From positions 1-14,133 of the forward strand of contig DASYAN010000496.1 in the NCBI GenBank assembly GCA_036501345.1: DNA of 14,133 nucleotides, in the 5' to 3' direction. Both the position numbers and the translations under genes were made by a program. A model generated the notes under the pieces. It was not told where the DNA came from. It saw nothing but the letters and a program-made list of their open reading frames with translations, and did not search any database. The first letter of the stretch is position 1; every line of letters starts with the position of its first letter. The stretch comes from DASYAN01 sp036501345. GTDB taxonomy: Bacteria; Chloroflexota; Ktedonobacteria; Ktedonobacterales; Ktedonobacteraceae. Positions 13,777-14,133 of the stretch are shown piece by piece.

Positions 13777-14133
13777 ATGTATGACATTGTCCCAGAGGTT
13801 GTATCTATTGCAGATGCTTGCCTTGGCAGCCTGCAAGGACGTTCAGCACTATTAATTGGTCCAGAAGAGCGGCGTTATCCGTACTTGCAGGTTTTGCGGC
13901 GGTCACGTATGAAAAACATTTTTCAAGAAGATACGCCTGCTAGACTTCCTCTTCTTCTTCCTCATGTAGAGCTTGTGATCAGTATGCCAGCGCTTTTGTC
14001 GTCTGATACACAACAGGTGAGGCCCCTATTGACGGCAGCCAGTATTGCGCAGGGGTGTATCGGACGTCGCTCCCCCTTGTTGATTTTTGATCTTGCACCA
14101 TTTTCCTCTGTCGAGGAGATGGCTGGTTTGTTG
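13777..14133 (+). CDS. Partial gene resembling the NAD(P)-binding domain of glutamyl-tRNA reductase
   Basis: 119 codons, open at the window end. The order of elements recalls domain II of glutamyl-tRNA reductase: a linker helix (VVSIADACLGSLQGR, 8-22), a first strand LLIG (25-28), a strand VELVISMPALL (64-74, in GluTR the ADIVISST strand) and SPLLIFDLAPF (100-110, in GluTR the PLFLIDIAVPR strand). The gene starts at the linker, so the N-terminal catalytic domain with its Cys is absent, and the GxGxxG loop is replaced by GPEERR. It therefore cannot be a normal HemA. ATG 13777 has AAGGAAGG about eleven bases upstream; an earlier ATG at 13770 opens a four-codon frame that stops at the TGA at 13782, overlapping this start. 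Family assignment by pattern only. Confidence 0.45.
   Translation, partial: MYDIVPEVVSIADACLGSLQGRSALLIGPEERRYPYLQVLRRSRMKNIFQEDTPARLPLLLPHVELVISMPALLSSDTQQVRPLLTAASIAQGCIGRRSPLLIFDLAPFSSVEEMAGLL

Noticed and set aside
13493..13787. Open minus-strand frames of 60-94 codons between the divergent genes
   Set aside because: They overlap the good promoter at 13602-13630, have no convincing ribosome binding site and resemble no family.

Overview
The window looks like a chromosomal segment of a filamentous-type Chloroflexota, most likely Ktedonobacteria. This rests on the mix of gene families (DUF2079 membrane protein, Rrf2-led SUF cluster, Rpn-family proteins with a DUF4351-like tail, large HAMP-only membrane protein) and on recurring sigma70-type promoters. 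The taxonomic call is inference; there is no rRNA or other marker here. Almost everything is on the minus strand. No tRNA, rRNA, CRISPR array or complete insertion sequence was seen.

Layout, left to right. Positions 1-105: an extended -10 promoter and a strong ribosome binding site for a minus-strand gene that leaves the window after two codons. 106-2458: a DUF2079 polytopic membrane protein and, just upstream in the same unit, a YdjM-type membrane-bound putative metal-dependent hydrolase with its own promoter. 2459-2963: intergenic space between divergent genes. 2964-3974 (+): a GtrB-like family 2 glycosyltransferase. 4002-11013 (-): an iron-sulfur cluster assembly unit. Behind a TTGACG/TAAAAT promoter with several palindromes come an Rrf2/IscR-like regulator, sufC, a sufD-like gene, then an Rpn-family gene with its own promoter, then sufS (fused in frame behind a second, truncated Rpn C-terminal copy), a short sufU, a Rieske ferredoxin and a Fur-family regulator. 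11010-13447 (-): a class I methyltransferase and a six-TM HAMP-like protein with no kinase domain. 13777-14133 (+): the start of a gene resembling the NAD(P)-binding domain of glutamyl-tRNA reductase, cut by the window end.

How the genes fit: SufS (cysteine desulfurase) passes sulfur to SufU; SufC and the SufD-like protein form the ATP-driven scaffold; the Rieske protein is a client or electron carrier; Rrf2 and Fur sense Fe-S and metal state. No SufB is present in the window.

The most unusual part is 5243-7894. An Rpn nuclease-family gene sits inside the suf operon. It contains an internal ATG preceded by a perfect AGGAGGT seven bases away, matching the gene-within-gene (RpnL nuclease / RpnS inhibitor) arrangement reported for enterobacterial Rpn. 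A second copy of exactly that C-terminal segment, starting at the equivalent Met with its own ribosome binding site, runs in frame into SufS. This suggests an inhibitor-like module duplicated and fused to an essential housekeeping enzyme.
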